In this document: piece by piece, positions 1-12,783 of the stretch
How the letters are laid out: every line of letters begins with the position of its first letter
How positions within the stretch are numbered: position 1 is the first letter of the stretch
Origin: Adineta vaga
Lineage: Eukaryota > Rotifera
DNA: 64,000 nt
Direction of reading: 5' to 3'
Assembly (NCBI GenBank): GCA_021613535.1
Contig: CP075495.1
Coordinates: 7,998,001-8,062,000 of the forward strand
The notes under the pieces: generated by a model
Database searches by the model: none
Seen by the model: only the letters and a program-made list of their open reading frames with translations
Told to the model about the DNA's origin: nothing
Translations under genes and position numbers: made by a program

Positions 1-2936
1 TAACATATTCAATTGTCATTAAACCATCTTTAACAGCTTGATGTAAATTAAGAAATTGATCTTTTGCAAATGTATTAATCGGTTTTCCCAAAATATATTT
101 CATTGTATAACAGGGATATCCTCGGAGATCGATTGCATACCAAGACGTGTTGGTTGAGCATTAATCATACAACGTGAAGTATATTCACGACGAATAACAT
201 AACGTACTAATGGATCAAGAGATAATTGACGAGCATGCATAAAGATTGCAGCCTAGAATATATCAAAATTCCAATAGTATTCGAATATGATAGGATGAAC
301 TCATGATTCAATTAATTACCTGTAAAACAGCTTGTGTATTTGGAAATTGTTTACAAATAAATTCTTCACATGTAGCCAATGGTCCAATAGGATATTGATC
401 AATTTCATTTTTTTGATAATTTTCATACAGATTTTCACCTAATTTATCTGATTTCAATCCAAATTTTTTCACTAAACCTTCTAAATGTGCTTGTTTACAA
501 ACACTATAATAATCCGTTTTTTGTAAAGGTTGTGCTTTAATATTTAATTGTACACGTAATTGTTCAATTAAAGTTTCTTCATCTAATTCTTCTTCATCAT
601 CGATTGTTGGCAATGGTTGATCATCATTGTCATTCTGTTCCATATTTGCTATTAATTTCTTTCGTTTATCACGTTCTTCATGATATTCAAGTACTTTTTC
701 ACGTAAACGCATATTTGGTAGATCTGCATTATAATAAACGTGAAATTGTTCGCGTAAATCTGCTATTTCTTCGAGTGTTTGTGCACGCATCAAACGATCT
801 TTGTCAATATCACAATCAGTTAATAATTTTGTTGTTAATGCTTCTTCATTGGTATCACCTAATTGTTCATATTGATAATTACGATATTTATCCATACGTT
901 CAAACATTAACATCAATTTATCTTTTTGAGATTTGAATATCATCCACTACGGAAAAGAAAAAAAATGTTAACATTTTTTGTTTGGAAATAGATCGATTAT
1001 CTCGCATATAAAATAAAAACAGAGTACATGAAGATCATCGTTATTCATATTGTTACATATCATTGAGATTAAATACCTTTTCATCCCATTGCCAAATTTT
1101 CCAAAGATCTTGTATTTTAAGATCGGGTTCAATATGTTCTTTACGATAAAATGCAATAAATGGTACCTAAAACAAATGCCATTATTTCATAGATCTGAAA
1201 TTTCAAACTTCAAATATCCTTACTTCAAATGAATCATTTCTTATATAATTCAAAGCGTTTTTGATTTTCTTTTTTACTTGAAGATTTTTAGTTGTATCTT
1301 CATCAACCGGCTAGAAGTAAACTTAAGTTAATATCAATTATTCACAGAATCTTCCGTTATTACTTGAGAGGAAATTGTCGATTTAAGAAATGCTCCATTA
1401 TAAATCCATTCAGCTTCTTCTTCAAGTTCGTCTTCTTTTGCTTCTACTACTGGAGTGTGTCTTAACTAAAAAGTGTTCAAAAATCATTTGTAATTAAAAC
1501 ATTATTTATTATTCAATGAATTATAATCTAACTTGAAATCGTTCTGGTTTATCAATTTGCCGAATATTTATATCAGCTTCTGTTAAATAACCACGTTGTA
1601 ATTCTTCAGGCTCAAATAATTCTTCTGCTTTTTGTTTTCGCCGTTGAGTTTTACGTTTTACTTGTCTCTTCACCACTGTTGATTCCTAAAGAAATTTAAA
1701 TAATAAAACGTTTTTTTTCTCGCTTTATTCTTATTTACACTTTCAATGATATTCCCGTCGTCATCATATTCTGGTTCTTCTTGTTCTTCGTCCTCTTCAT
1801 CTTCTTCTTCTTCTTCATCCTCTTCGCCATCATTTAACTCGTCAAAATCAATATTAAACGAAAAATCATCACCAAATATTGCTTGTGCTTCAGCTATATT
1901 TCTATTGAAAAACAAATACAATCTCACATTTGATTTTGCCAGAAAAGAAAAGCATATTCTTACGGTGCATTTTGACTTCTTCGATGCGATGATTTTGGCA
2001 ATGGTTGATTTTCATCATCGACGATAAAATCATCTGAAAAGAAAAAACAAAACAAAAAACGTCAAATTTAATCAGAGAGAAATAATAAGTTACCATCATC
2101 TTCGAACTCTTCATTGCCACCATCGTCATTATCATCATTAGGTGCACTATGTCGCTAGAAGAAAAATATTATCAATTTTCAAATAAACTTCAGAATGGAA
2201 AGGATAGTATGAAATAATTTGGAAAAAACCTAGTCTCATTCGATAGACACTTTTCTTCATATCTTACGTCAGCATTATCTCGTCGTGTATGACTGGTCGA
2301 TATTCGTTCATGTTGTGATGCAGCTTGTTGATCTTCTTCATCACTATCTTCGCCTTCAATTTGTACACGTTTTTTCTGTAAAAAAATAGATAAAAATTAA
2401 TGTTACTGAAAATAGAATAAAATTCAAGGATAGTTACTCTTGTAGATTTACTTTCTGCGACCAATCTACAATAGAGGAGATGTGCAAATACACAAGAAAG
2501 TGATTTTGATTTTCTTACGCTAAATCATCATCATCAAAATCATCGTCGTCATCAGATTCTCCCGAAGCGGATTGATCATTGACAATTTCATCTTCTTCCT
2601 AGAAGCAAAAACGTCACGAATCGATCATATATATTTATACAACTGCGTCATTTACATCATCTCCTGGGTCAGCAATGAAATTTTTTAATTCTGTAGCCGT
2701 TGCTTCATCTATTTCTTCTTCTTCATCATCATCATCGTCGTCGCTCACTAAAGACAAAGACAAAAACAAACAGAATAATTTGTCAGATATTTCCAACTGG
2801 AAATTGTACTTTGTCGATTTGATTTGAGTTTTTTCATTGCCGCTACTCGTTGTTTTTTTTCTGTGTCACTTTCTTCAGCTGAATCCTCCTCTGCCTGTTC
2901 ATCGAGAAATGCATTTCTCTGACGTTTTTTCGACAT
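1..2936 (-). CDS. SUPT6H: Transcription elongation factor SPT6, N-terminal and central part (3' end outside window)
   Basis: SPT6 is a nuclear histone chaperone that travels with RNA polymerase II. The first exon (2810-2936) begins [14 protein letters not shown]; the next (2656-2747) encodes a long Asp/Glu run, and further acidic exons follow, as is typical of the SPT6 N-terminus. The exon at about 320-943 (minus) encodes the conserved helical region with [13 protein letters not shown] and [19 protein letters not shown], and the next exon (about 100-252) continues with [17 protein letters not shown]. Introns are short and frame-consistent. A splice acceptor lies at 2973-2974, 36 nt before the ATG, so the mRNA start is spliced, in cis or trans. 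Oddity: near 103-125 the frame shifts by one base (see findings). The death-like, YqgF, S1 and SH2 parts would lie outside the window. Identity comes from family recall and is firm. Confidence 0.92.
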
Positions 2937-2974
2937 TTTGAAATAATTCCAATTGAGATAACGATGAGAAATCT

Positions 2975-3945
2975 GAAATAAGATGAAAAATCTTGTAGAA
3001 ACAACTTACGATATAAAATACAGCCGATCTTCACCATATACAAATATTGAAATGAAGAAAAGCATAAGACACAATGCTTATATAGGAGAGTGATTTCTAT
3101 CAAATTTGTAAGTGTAGAGAATGGTGAAGTTTATTTTTGTGTAATGATTATATTATTTATTTTTTTAGACAGAATACAATGTGAATGGCTTGCATATATG
3201 ATTGGTTTGCTCTTTAAAACAAAAAATATCAATATAGAGGTCGCTAACGTATGGATTTACTGGAAAATCTTATAGAACATGCATGGATTATGTATCTATA
3301 AATTGATATTCATTCGTAAATGAGTGACGGACAATAAACGAAATTAAAGAGAACATTTTGATTGATTTTTCTTTTTGTAATCTTTTATGAAAACGAGACC
3401 ATTATAAAGTATTAAACGCGTTACATGATCGCAACATTTGATAACGATAAAAGAACAAAACTACTTATGTCGGTATTTCATCAAATTTAAAATCCACCTT
3501 GTTTTAATAAAAATGTTTCTAACTGAGCGATTTGGCCGGAACAAAAAGATATAATAATAAATAGAGAAGAAAGAAACGAAAAGAAAACCAACAAAATCGT
3601 TCAGCACAAACAGTCAAGCGATAACAAGAAGAGTAATAGTTACAAACGTGTTGATAATCATAGTTATTGCTAAGAAAAGTATATAAATTATGTAATTTTG
3701 TTTTCTAAGCGATCGGAATGTTTTTGAAAAAAGAAAAAAAAGAGTAGAAGAAAGAGAAACTGATCATCGATAGTTATTTTGTTCTAAAGTGAGATCAATT
3801 ATATATACATATATATGTAGGATGAAGTGATCACTGTAAACCACACAAACACACACATATTTGATTTGGAAAAAAGACAGAAAAAAAAGTATTGCCATGA
3901 AAAGAAAGGAGAAAAAGAAATATAAATTACAGTAAAGATAAATGT
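2975..3945. other. Intergenic, SUPT6H promoter side / RALGAPA 3' side
   Basis: No credible coding exon on either strand. The stretch is AT-rich with short A-runs and a small TA-rich patch near 3800-3820. It lies upstream of SUPT6H and downstream of RALGAPA (both minus), so it should hold the SUPT6H promoter and the RALGAPA 3' UTR. Confidence 0.5.
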
Positions 3946-6900
3946 TTATCGACGTGTTATCGGTGTTGGGATAGTATTGGTATTCGGTGTTAAAAAAGGA
4001 AAATTTCGAGTTGTTGGACGTGTTCTTGGAATACTTGTAGGTATATTTGTTGATGGATTCGTTACGTTGTTGGAAGGACCATCCCTACGCTCAATTTGCG
4101 AGTTCGTGGATTTGGTACTTGTAGTCTCATCTGTTTGGTGTGCTAAAGTAGAATACGAAAACAGCATTACAATGATATATAATTTAATGTTAAAAACTAC
4201 ATTCAATATTTGTTATCCTATATATCAGTTTAGTGCCCAATGGCTAGCGCAGTCAGTTAGTCAAAATTAGCTGTATCATTATTTTCCGGTCTTTATTTTT
4301 CTTATATGCATATCATATCATATCATATCATTTTTGCCCACCTTTAGATCCATAAAAGTATAACGACGAACTGAAATATTGTATTTTTTATGCTAAAAAC
4401 TGAACACTTCTCTTGTTTTTGCATATTTACCTAATGTTTTTGTAGCTAATGGAGTAAATGATTTAGCAAGAAATTCTTCATATGTTGTTTCTTTTTTATG
4501 TGTACGAATGATTGAATTTATTATACGATAACGTTCTTCGTAACTAAAATAAACGATCAATCAATGATAAAATATTAGTAATGATAGAAACGAGAATGAA
4601 ACTTACAATTCACAATGATTATTCAATGTGGTACGACGTGCACGACTAGCATTGATGGCTGTAGCTCGTACTAATTCTGGAAGAATGAGTTTATCAACAA
4701 TTGCACCATCAAATAATGGGCCAAAATTTGTTGTCTAAATAGAAGAACATGAAGAATTTCATTGTAGTCTTAATATATATCTCATCAAATTCTGTATAAA
4801 AATGTAGAAGAATTTCTAAATAAATTACTTGACTAGTTTTGTCAATTTTAATTCTATATAAACCATTTGGTAATGGATGTATAACAATCAATACATCACC
4901 AAAAGCACTAGCTATAATTGATCGATCATATTCATGATAATGTTCTGTCCAAATAATTTGAACTTCATCATTTCCAATATGACGTGTTTTCTTTCTTGTA
5001 CGATCTTCATCAGTTGATCCATCAATCATTGTTGCAACATGATACATTATTTCCACAAGTGCATTAGCATAATAGATTGAATATGTATTCGGTAAAGGAT
5101 GTAGACCACCACGAAAACCAGTATGTTTCGATAATTCAACTTGCCAACCGAGATGAGTTAGAAATTCTTCATAATTTGCACTTCCATGATTATTATTGAA
5201 TATACTCGTTTTATCTTCTTGACCGTAACCAATATAGATAACAGCTATTGAAAAGAAATGCAAAAAATAGAAATCTAAGAAATAATGATGTGAATATTAC
5301 CAATTTTATGTGTTTCACGACAATTTAATGTATCTAAATTCTTTAATTCACGTAGTAATTGATCACAGTTTGTTTTTGATGTATTTAATAAGTCAATATT
5401 TTGACGATTCTCAAACATCATTAAACCAAGTTGAGTTATATGTGATCGACATAATGCAAATCGATCATTACGAGACGATGGTAGAGAATTTTCAAGACGT
5501 CGTTCAGTTTTTCCAAATGATGATGAATCTAAATCAATTAAAAAAAAATTTAATCGATTGGTTTCTTTTCGTTTTACCATAGTTATTTTCGGCAGCTTCC
5601 TGTTCAGTAATCATTCTTATAATCGCTTTTTCATCATGAGAAGAAATCAATGTTGGTGTTGGTGACACGTCTGTTAAAGTTCGATCGCTGTAAAATGCTA
5701 ATTCAGGACTATGCGTTGTTATATATTGAAGAAGCTAGAAGAAAAAACAGACATTCATTAGAACTAATAAAAATCTCCTGTACTTTATCAAGAATATCAG
5801 CATTAGGTGGTTGATTCTGATATGTTGGCGGTTGTTCAGGATCAAAATTTTCCAAAACTGTAATTCCTCTTTTGGTTTCTTGAATTTCATGTGTTGATTT
5901 TGTAGGAAGTATTAATTCTATAATAATCAATATACAATCTACATGAATAATATCACAATAAATACTAACCAATTGGATTATTGAATGGACGTGTAATTGC
6001 TTTGGAATTTGAACTGATATTGTATGCATAATTATCCCAACAATATCTTCCACATAAATCTCGAATGATTGTTCGACATAAAGTTGTTCGGGAAACAAAT
6101 TGTTGATTATCAGCTGCTAATTCATTTGTTTTTTCATTTGGAATTTCAATAAATGAAATAAGAAAATCATCATGAATAACAAATAATTGAATATTCGATG
6201 AATGAATTATTAATTCATCAGATTGATTCATCATCGAACTTTCTTCATTGGAACTTGTTTGCTGTTTCGAAGAATTTAACCAATCATGTCCTTCATGAAT
6301 ATTTGTTGTTATTAATGATGATTCATTTTCCGTTAAAGGAAAATGTGAATGTTCATTAAGTAAAAATAAAATAGCAAATTTACAACATAATTTTATTGAT
6401 TGACTTAATGTTAATTCATTATCTTGAACTTTTTGTTCATCAGTCAAAGAATTTGTTGAACGATATAAATCGACTAGTACGGCAAATGTTCGTTGAATAA
6501 TTGTCGTCGAAATTTCATGATTATTTTCATCATGTGTTATTTGTTGTTGTTGAAGGTAACTTGTTGGAACATGTAAGATCCAATCGAGTAATGCAAATAT
6601 TAAAGATTTTATTATCCGAACATTATTACGCATTAATGCACCAACATCACGTGGAATAATCGCACGTAATGATGATATAAGACCATCAATTATAGTTGTA
6701 TATAAACTACCCGATAGATTGTCACGATGTGAAATGAATAAAGGAGCATACGATGCAAGAAAACGAAGTATATCAGCTGCAAACATTGTAGAATCGGCAG
6801 GCTAGAAGAAAATGAAAATCAATCAAATATATATGTTTAAATTTATTGTTATTGATTTTTGTGTTTGCTATACTATGGGAAGGATTGAATTGATAACAAA

Positions 6901-9900
6901 GTGCTCGTGAAAGGATATCTAACTCTTAATACAAATAAATGTCTGATTGATGCTCTCGTTTCCTTTTATCATAAGATTATATAAGCATTAATATGACACT
7001 TTCTGTAATAGGATTTCAATTAGATGATTTATCATTTGATTAATCGACAGCAACAGCAGCTGCAGCAGCACAGATAGTTACCTGATGATTTTTATCTAAA
7101 GATACTTGCTTATTCACTTGTCCCTTTTAAGAGCAAAATCGAGATAAATGTATGTATATATATATATATTTTCCTTATCGAACAATTCTATTCGTTTAAT
7201 AAACAAAACTAACCTGTAAACATTCAACTGTAAATACAATAAATGGTTTAATAGGTGATTCCATTCTTTGATGTTTTAATTCTTCACATAGAAATATAGC
7301 TAGACCACATAAAGCAATTTCTCTATTAGAAAAAAACAAACAAAATTGATGGAAATTAATGTCGAATATGAATTTACCGTGATTCAAGCATTGGATCTAA
7401 TTGAGATGCTTTGATTAAATCACGCATAATCATCCGTTTTAAATATGTACGATCTACTGTAACAGGAACATATTCTTTATCTTTATTTGATAGAACATCC
7501 AATTGTTCGAAATGATTTGGAAAACAAACGAAACTACTCAAAATAGTCAATGCTTCAACTTTTGGAATCTATTAGAAATAAAAATTTTCTTTTGAAATAA
7601 AATCTATCAGAATCTTAACATACGGTTTTTCCTTCTACGAAACATGCTTTTTGACCAATTTCACAACAAGCAGTTGTGAACAATGGTAATAGTAATGTTG
7701 AAGATGGCCAACATCGATGAAAAAAATCTACTTTACATGAACTAATAATCACATGGATAATATCCTAAGCAGAAACAAGATCAAAGTTATTATGTCTTTT
7801 ATTCAATCTCTGTATTTGTTTACTTCATCTCCGGATAATAAACCTTCATAAATAGTTAATAAAAACATATCAAGAAAATCTGGTGTTGGTGGAACATCAT
7901 GATTGAAAACACCCATGGAACATAATAATCTGTATGCAGAGAGTTTTCCTTCACGATGTGTTACTGGTAATGTTTGAATAGCCTAGAAATGAGAAGTAAA
8001 ACAAAAACAGTTACAATTCAATGTAGTTTAACAAACTTCAAAAAGCCACGGAGCAAATATTAATAAAGGTGGCCCATCGAAATATAGATCTCCATGTTGA
8101 GTATCTTTAGATTGAACATGAATCTATTGTTGATAAACAAAACAAAAAAGGTTTTCATCAATGCGTGAAAACTAAAAGAAGTTTTCTTACACGACAAAGC
8201 ATTTTCCATATATCAAAAAGTGTTTTCATTATTCGATTATGTTGTTCTGGTGAACGAATTTGATTGATATTTCCAAGTGAACCAAGCATACGAAACCATG
8301 CTGTATAAGCTGTTTCAGGTGCTAAACGTGATGATTCATAGTTTTGTTCACTCATATACACAGCTGTATCAATACTATCGATTGTTGCTGTATCTTGATG
8401 AACTAAATTGAATAAAGTAGAGAAAAGTATCAAGAGATTGTTAATTTTACATGAATGAAGACTATCAACAGTTGATTGACTGAGAGGATGATGATCGCGT
8501 GATAGTGGTGGTGATATATGTTGATGATGATCAGATGTCGAAGTAGATTCCGATACAGTTGTCGAACGAGAATCAGTTTTATGCGCGCTGTTGTTGTCTA
8601 ATAAATGAAAATAAGAAATACTCGATATATGTATAAATACAATGAAAATATTTCTTTACTTTTGAAATTTGCTGTTAACATGTCAGCACTACCAATTCCA
8701 CTTAAACTATTTGTATCCAGTACACCTGTTGATGCTGTACTATAATCATCACTCATAGGTGAATCTAATGCATGATTAGGTGAAGACATATCACCCATAT
8801 GAGAGTTGGCTAAATATACAAGAATCTACATTTTTAACGAAAAAAAAACAAAAAAATGAAGACCATACGTGTTTGTTGAGCTATATGAATTGTTAAGGGT
8901 TGTTGCTGTTGAGCTGATAATAATGATTCACTTGGACTGAATAAAAGCGAATTTTGTTCGATTGATGTTCCTTCTGTTGTAGCTTGATGTTCACCTGGTT
9001 GATTACTTGGAATACTCGTTAATACATGTGACTATTCAATGAGAAGAAGAAAAAATAATCATTGTATATTTTATTCCGTATATATCCTTTAGTTTCCTTA
9101 CTCTATTAATCATTGATGATGATGAATTTGTTGCTATTGAATGTGTTATACTATCATCACTATTTGTTCGTCGTCGAACTACACGATTGTGTTCAATCAT
9201 TGATGTTCGAATGGGTTGTTGTTGCTGTGGTGTTAACGGTTCTGATTGATCCATATCTTCGTCTGAACTTATTGTTCGTCCTCGACGAGTATTTGAAGAA
9301 TTTAAATCAAGAGAATTTGGAGGAACAGATTGCGCTGTTCTTCGAACAACACCTGTCGTTCCAACTCGACGAACAGTTGTTGCTGTTGTTAATGGTTCTG
9401 TTTCAACTTTATAAACAAGACGACCAAGATCTTTTGTTAATGCTCGCATTGATAACTATTATAGTTTCTAATTAATTTAAATCAAAATAGTCGTACCACA
9501 ACACTTACATCCCATTGATCAATAACTTCTGGCCACATTGCTTTTGATGATAAAGTATCACTTAAATTATTCCATAATTCTACACTGACATATAATGAAG
9601 CTGATTGAAATAGAAAAAGAAGTGTCTACAAAAAAGAAAAAAAATGTCAAACATTGATAAGAATTATTGTTGTTTACTTTTATAGTATTTTCAATATACA
9701 AATGATTTGTATTAGGTGGTGGACGATCTTGTAATGAAAGTCGAACAATTTTTAACATTACTCTTAAAATAAGATCCCTAAAAACATAAAAAAAAGAAAT
9801 TAATTTAGCTTTCTATTGAGTAGAAGAAAATCTTGTTTTACCAGGTTGTTCGATCAGGTGTATGTCTTTGTGGAAGTTTTTTATAGAAAGTCACAAGACC

Positions 9901-12348
9901 AGCAAGTGATCTTTCGCGCATAACGGGTTCAGTTTGTGTTGCATTAGTGTTTTGTTGAATTTGTTGTTCATCATTTGTTGATGTTGGTCGAACAAGAAAT
10001 AAATAAAACGATTGAGTAATAAAGATTTGTAACCAACGATTTAAACCTAAACGAAGATGATTATCATCGGGTATTTCATTCGATGATGAACGTTGTTCAG
10101 GTTCGAGCATAAAAACTGGTCGTAAGTTTTTCTCCTACAATATTAAATCGAATAATAGAATTTTTTTTTCTCATCAAAATAATCAAGAAACAAACTTTAA
10201 TCCAATCATTCACCGTACGAAGAATATGCGAAGCAGCTAAACCGTATTCACCGGACATAAGATAACTCTAGGTAACGAATAAAAAGAAAACTTTTAATAA
10301 CATCAATAGAAATCATTTTTATAGTTTTTACTTGTCGAAAGATTTCATGAATGAAATTAATATTCTCTTGTGTAGATAGAAAAACATTTTGACCAATTTC
10401 TAATGTGTTACTATCTAATGGACCAATCATATTTACTATTTGTTGAAATGATATCGGTTGATTTTTAGATGATGCTCCAGTGATAATATGATATAATTCA
10501 TTCGAATAGGATGAATAATCAGATGAAGCATTTACTGTACTAGTTGATGCTATTGATTGTGTTAATGCACTTTGTGATGTTGGATTTAGATTTGGTACAC
10601 GAGTTCTAAGAGGACAATATCGATTTGAAAATCAATAATGAAAAAAAATATTTCTGTTCACTCACAATGTTCTGTCTCGATTTTGTTCTTCATTGAGAAA
10701 TGGTAATAACCACATAACAAATGCTGTTCGACATAAACATGCTTGTCGTCTTCGTAGTCCATCACTTTCAATTCGTACTGTTTCTGGAATAGTCACTAAA
10801 TATGACATGATTTCGTTGCATTTTCAATCTATTTTCAAAAAAGAAACTTAGAGTCTTTACTTGATGCTGATAAGTCGTAAATATTTTGTTCAAGAAATGT
10901 TGGGAAAAGTGTTGGCATATAATAACGTTTGAACATATCAAATAAAAAACGAAAACATTCTTCTTGCTTTTGTATTCGTGTTGATTCACGAATGGAATCC
11001 CAGAGAACACGTTTACATGTGTCTGATATTGTATGTAACATAAAGAAAAGCCATCGATCCACGGAAGGATCATAATCAGACGCATTCTTTGGCCAAATTG
11101 GAATGATATCGGCCCATCGAAATGTGTCTAGAAGAGTTTCAAATTGAAGCAAGATATTTTTACACAAATCTTATTACAAACCAGGTGGTGTGCGAAATAA
11201 GTCGTTCAAAGCTGTAGATGGTTGTTCATCGGTATTATTAGTATTATTTTCTCCACCAACGCGTGTACCAACTAATGGTTGATTCCAATTTCGTATTAAG
11301 CCTTTAAAAATTGCATGTTCTTCTTCAACTGCATTGTTACCTAATATTTGATACCAAAGAAGGAAAAGTCGCATACCACGTGCAACACCCTATCATAATT
11401 TGACAATGATCATTTTCTTTTTCGATTAACAAAAAGGAAAATCTAATTTACTTGTGGACTGTTGGAAGCGACAAAATATCTTTTGATTACATTGCATATA
11501 CAATGAGCTTGCCATCGTTGATGTACAAGTGTGGGTAATAATGTAAGAATACGCTAGAACACAATGTATACTCAATGTAAATAAATGGTACCATAGAAGG
11601 TCATAACATTAACAATGATATTTTGATGAGAAACATATTGAGATAGATAATCACAAAACAGATAAAATATACTTGATTTTTCTAATTGAAATAGACTCTA
11701 TCATAAACTTTTCTTCAAACTACTTATCAGTGCAACTAATCGATTTGATATCTATCTCTCTTGACACATGATATTCAAGTGATAATCAAATCAATAATCG
11801 ACAAAAAGAAATAGCAATATAGTCAGTTGTCACCAAACACACTCTCTCTCTCTCTCTTTTATACAACTAGGTGTTCTTGTGTATCTCTCAAGGGAAATCT
11901 TTTCTCTTTGATGAATTTCATCAAAAGAAAATTTCTTTTACCTCTAATAAATTCGTTACGTATTCAAAATCTGATTGATTTTGTTTCGAAACTAAAATCA
12001 AGAAAGGAAAAATAAAATCTATGCTACTCATATCATCATCTTTCTAAACACATACGTGCTCGTGGAATATTCGTTTCGATTTGACTAAAATTTTCAAAGA
12101 AAAGATAAAAAATATGTTGATATGACGTTTTGAAAAATGCTTGTAAATCATCAACAGATAATTGATCTAAAACAAAATAGTTAACTATTTGTTTTCATTT
12201 TTATTGTTCGTTCTTTTTTACCAATTAATTGTTTTAAATAACGTTGTCGATCCGATAAACTTTTGGTTAAATCAATAATTTTTTCTTTTGTTCTTTGAAT
12301 TGTTTCATCAGCCTTATTCGGCTTTGCGCGACTGAACAATTGAGTCAT
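3946..12348 (-). CDS. RALGAPA: Ral GTPase-activating protein catalytic alpha subunit
   Basis: RALGAPA with RALGAPB forms the RalGAP complex, which switches off RalA/RalB. The first exon (12222-12348) starts [16 protein letters not shown] and the next gives the family's [14 protein letters not shown] block. The exon at 11174-11374 gives [14 protein letters not shown], also typical of the alpha subunit. The C-terminal Rap/Ran-GAP domain is coded at about 4431-5263: [29 protein letters not shown] (with the family's catalytic Asn in GND) and [19 protein letters not shown]. The final exon (3946-4142) joins in frame across an intron at 4143-4430 and adds a Thr/Pro/Asn-rich tail not expected from vertebrate homologues. 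There are many introns of 50-80 nt and one long one (about 11.55-12.05 kb). It is head-to-head with HSPA13. Family identity is firm; the exact set of internal exons was not fully resolved. Confidence 0.9.
4311..4331. repeat. Short pentanucleotide repeat (ATATC-type)
   Basis: About four tandem copies of a TATCA pentamer lie inside the last intron of RALGAPA. It is a simple-sequence tract with no visible function. Confidence 0.7.
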
Positions 12349-12783
12349 TCAAGATGATTTTTAAAGATTAAATAAGATATTAATTACATTTAATAGAACA
12401 AGACAAAATAAGCAGATTATTATCTACAATAAATATGATAACCGACCTCTTCGTTCTTCAAAATCTGAAGAATAAGCAAAAAAAACTATTTTAAAATTTT
12501 TCATTCGTTCACTTTTCTACGAATCAACTCATTTCTCTATAAAGATGTCGTTAATAAAATACGAAATAGTTCAATAAAAAATCTTTAAAAAACTTTGATT
12601 TTAATTTTGAATTGAAAAGAAATTCTTTTCTAGAAAAATCTATTTTTTCTTTTTTTTATATTATTGGTTCATTGAAAGCTTTGTTGTTGACCTGTGAACG
12701 TATTACTTCGGAGGACAATTAAACAAAGATGGCGATTGATTTTTCTCCGACTACACATGCCCTCTTTTGTCTCGAGATAAATC
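12349..12783. promoter_or_regulatory. Shared intergenic region between RALGAPA and HSPA13
   Basis: A 435-nt AT-rich spacer separates two genes transcribed away from each other, so both promoters must lie here or inside first introns. On the minus strand an acceptor-like TTTATTGTAG occurs near 12435, about 85 nt before the RALGAPA ATG. I see no clear TATA box or other named element. Confidence 0.5.

Noticed and set aside
1746-2027. Plus-strand ORF with a long Ser run
   Set aside because: It is the antisense shadow of the Asp/Glu-coding GAA/GAT repeats of SUPT6H exons; no independent coding signal.
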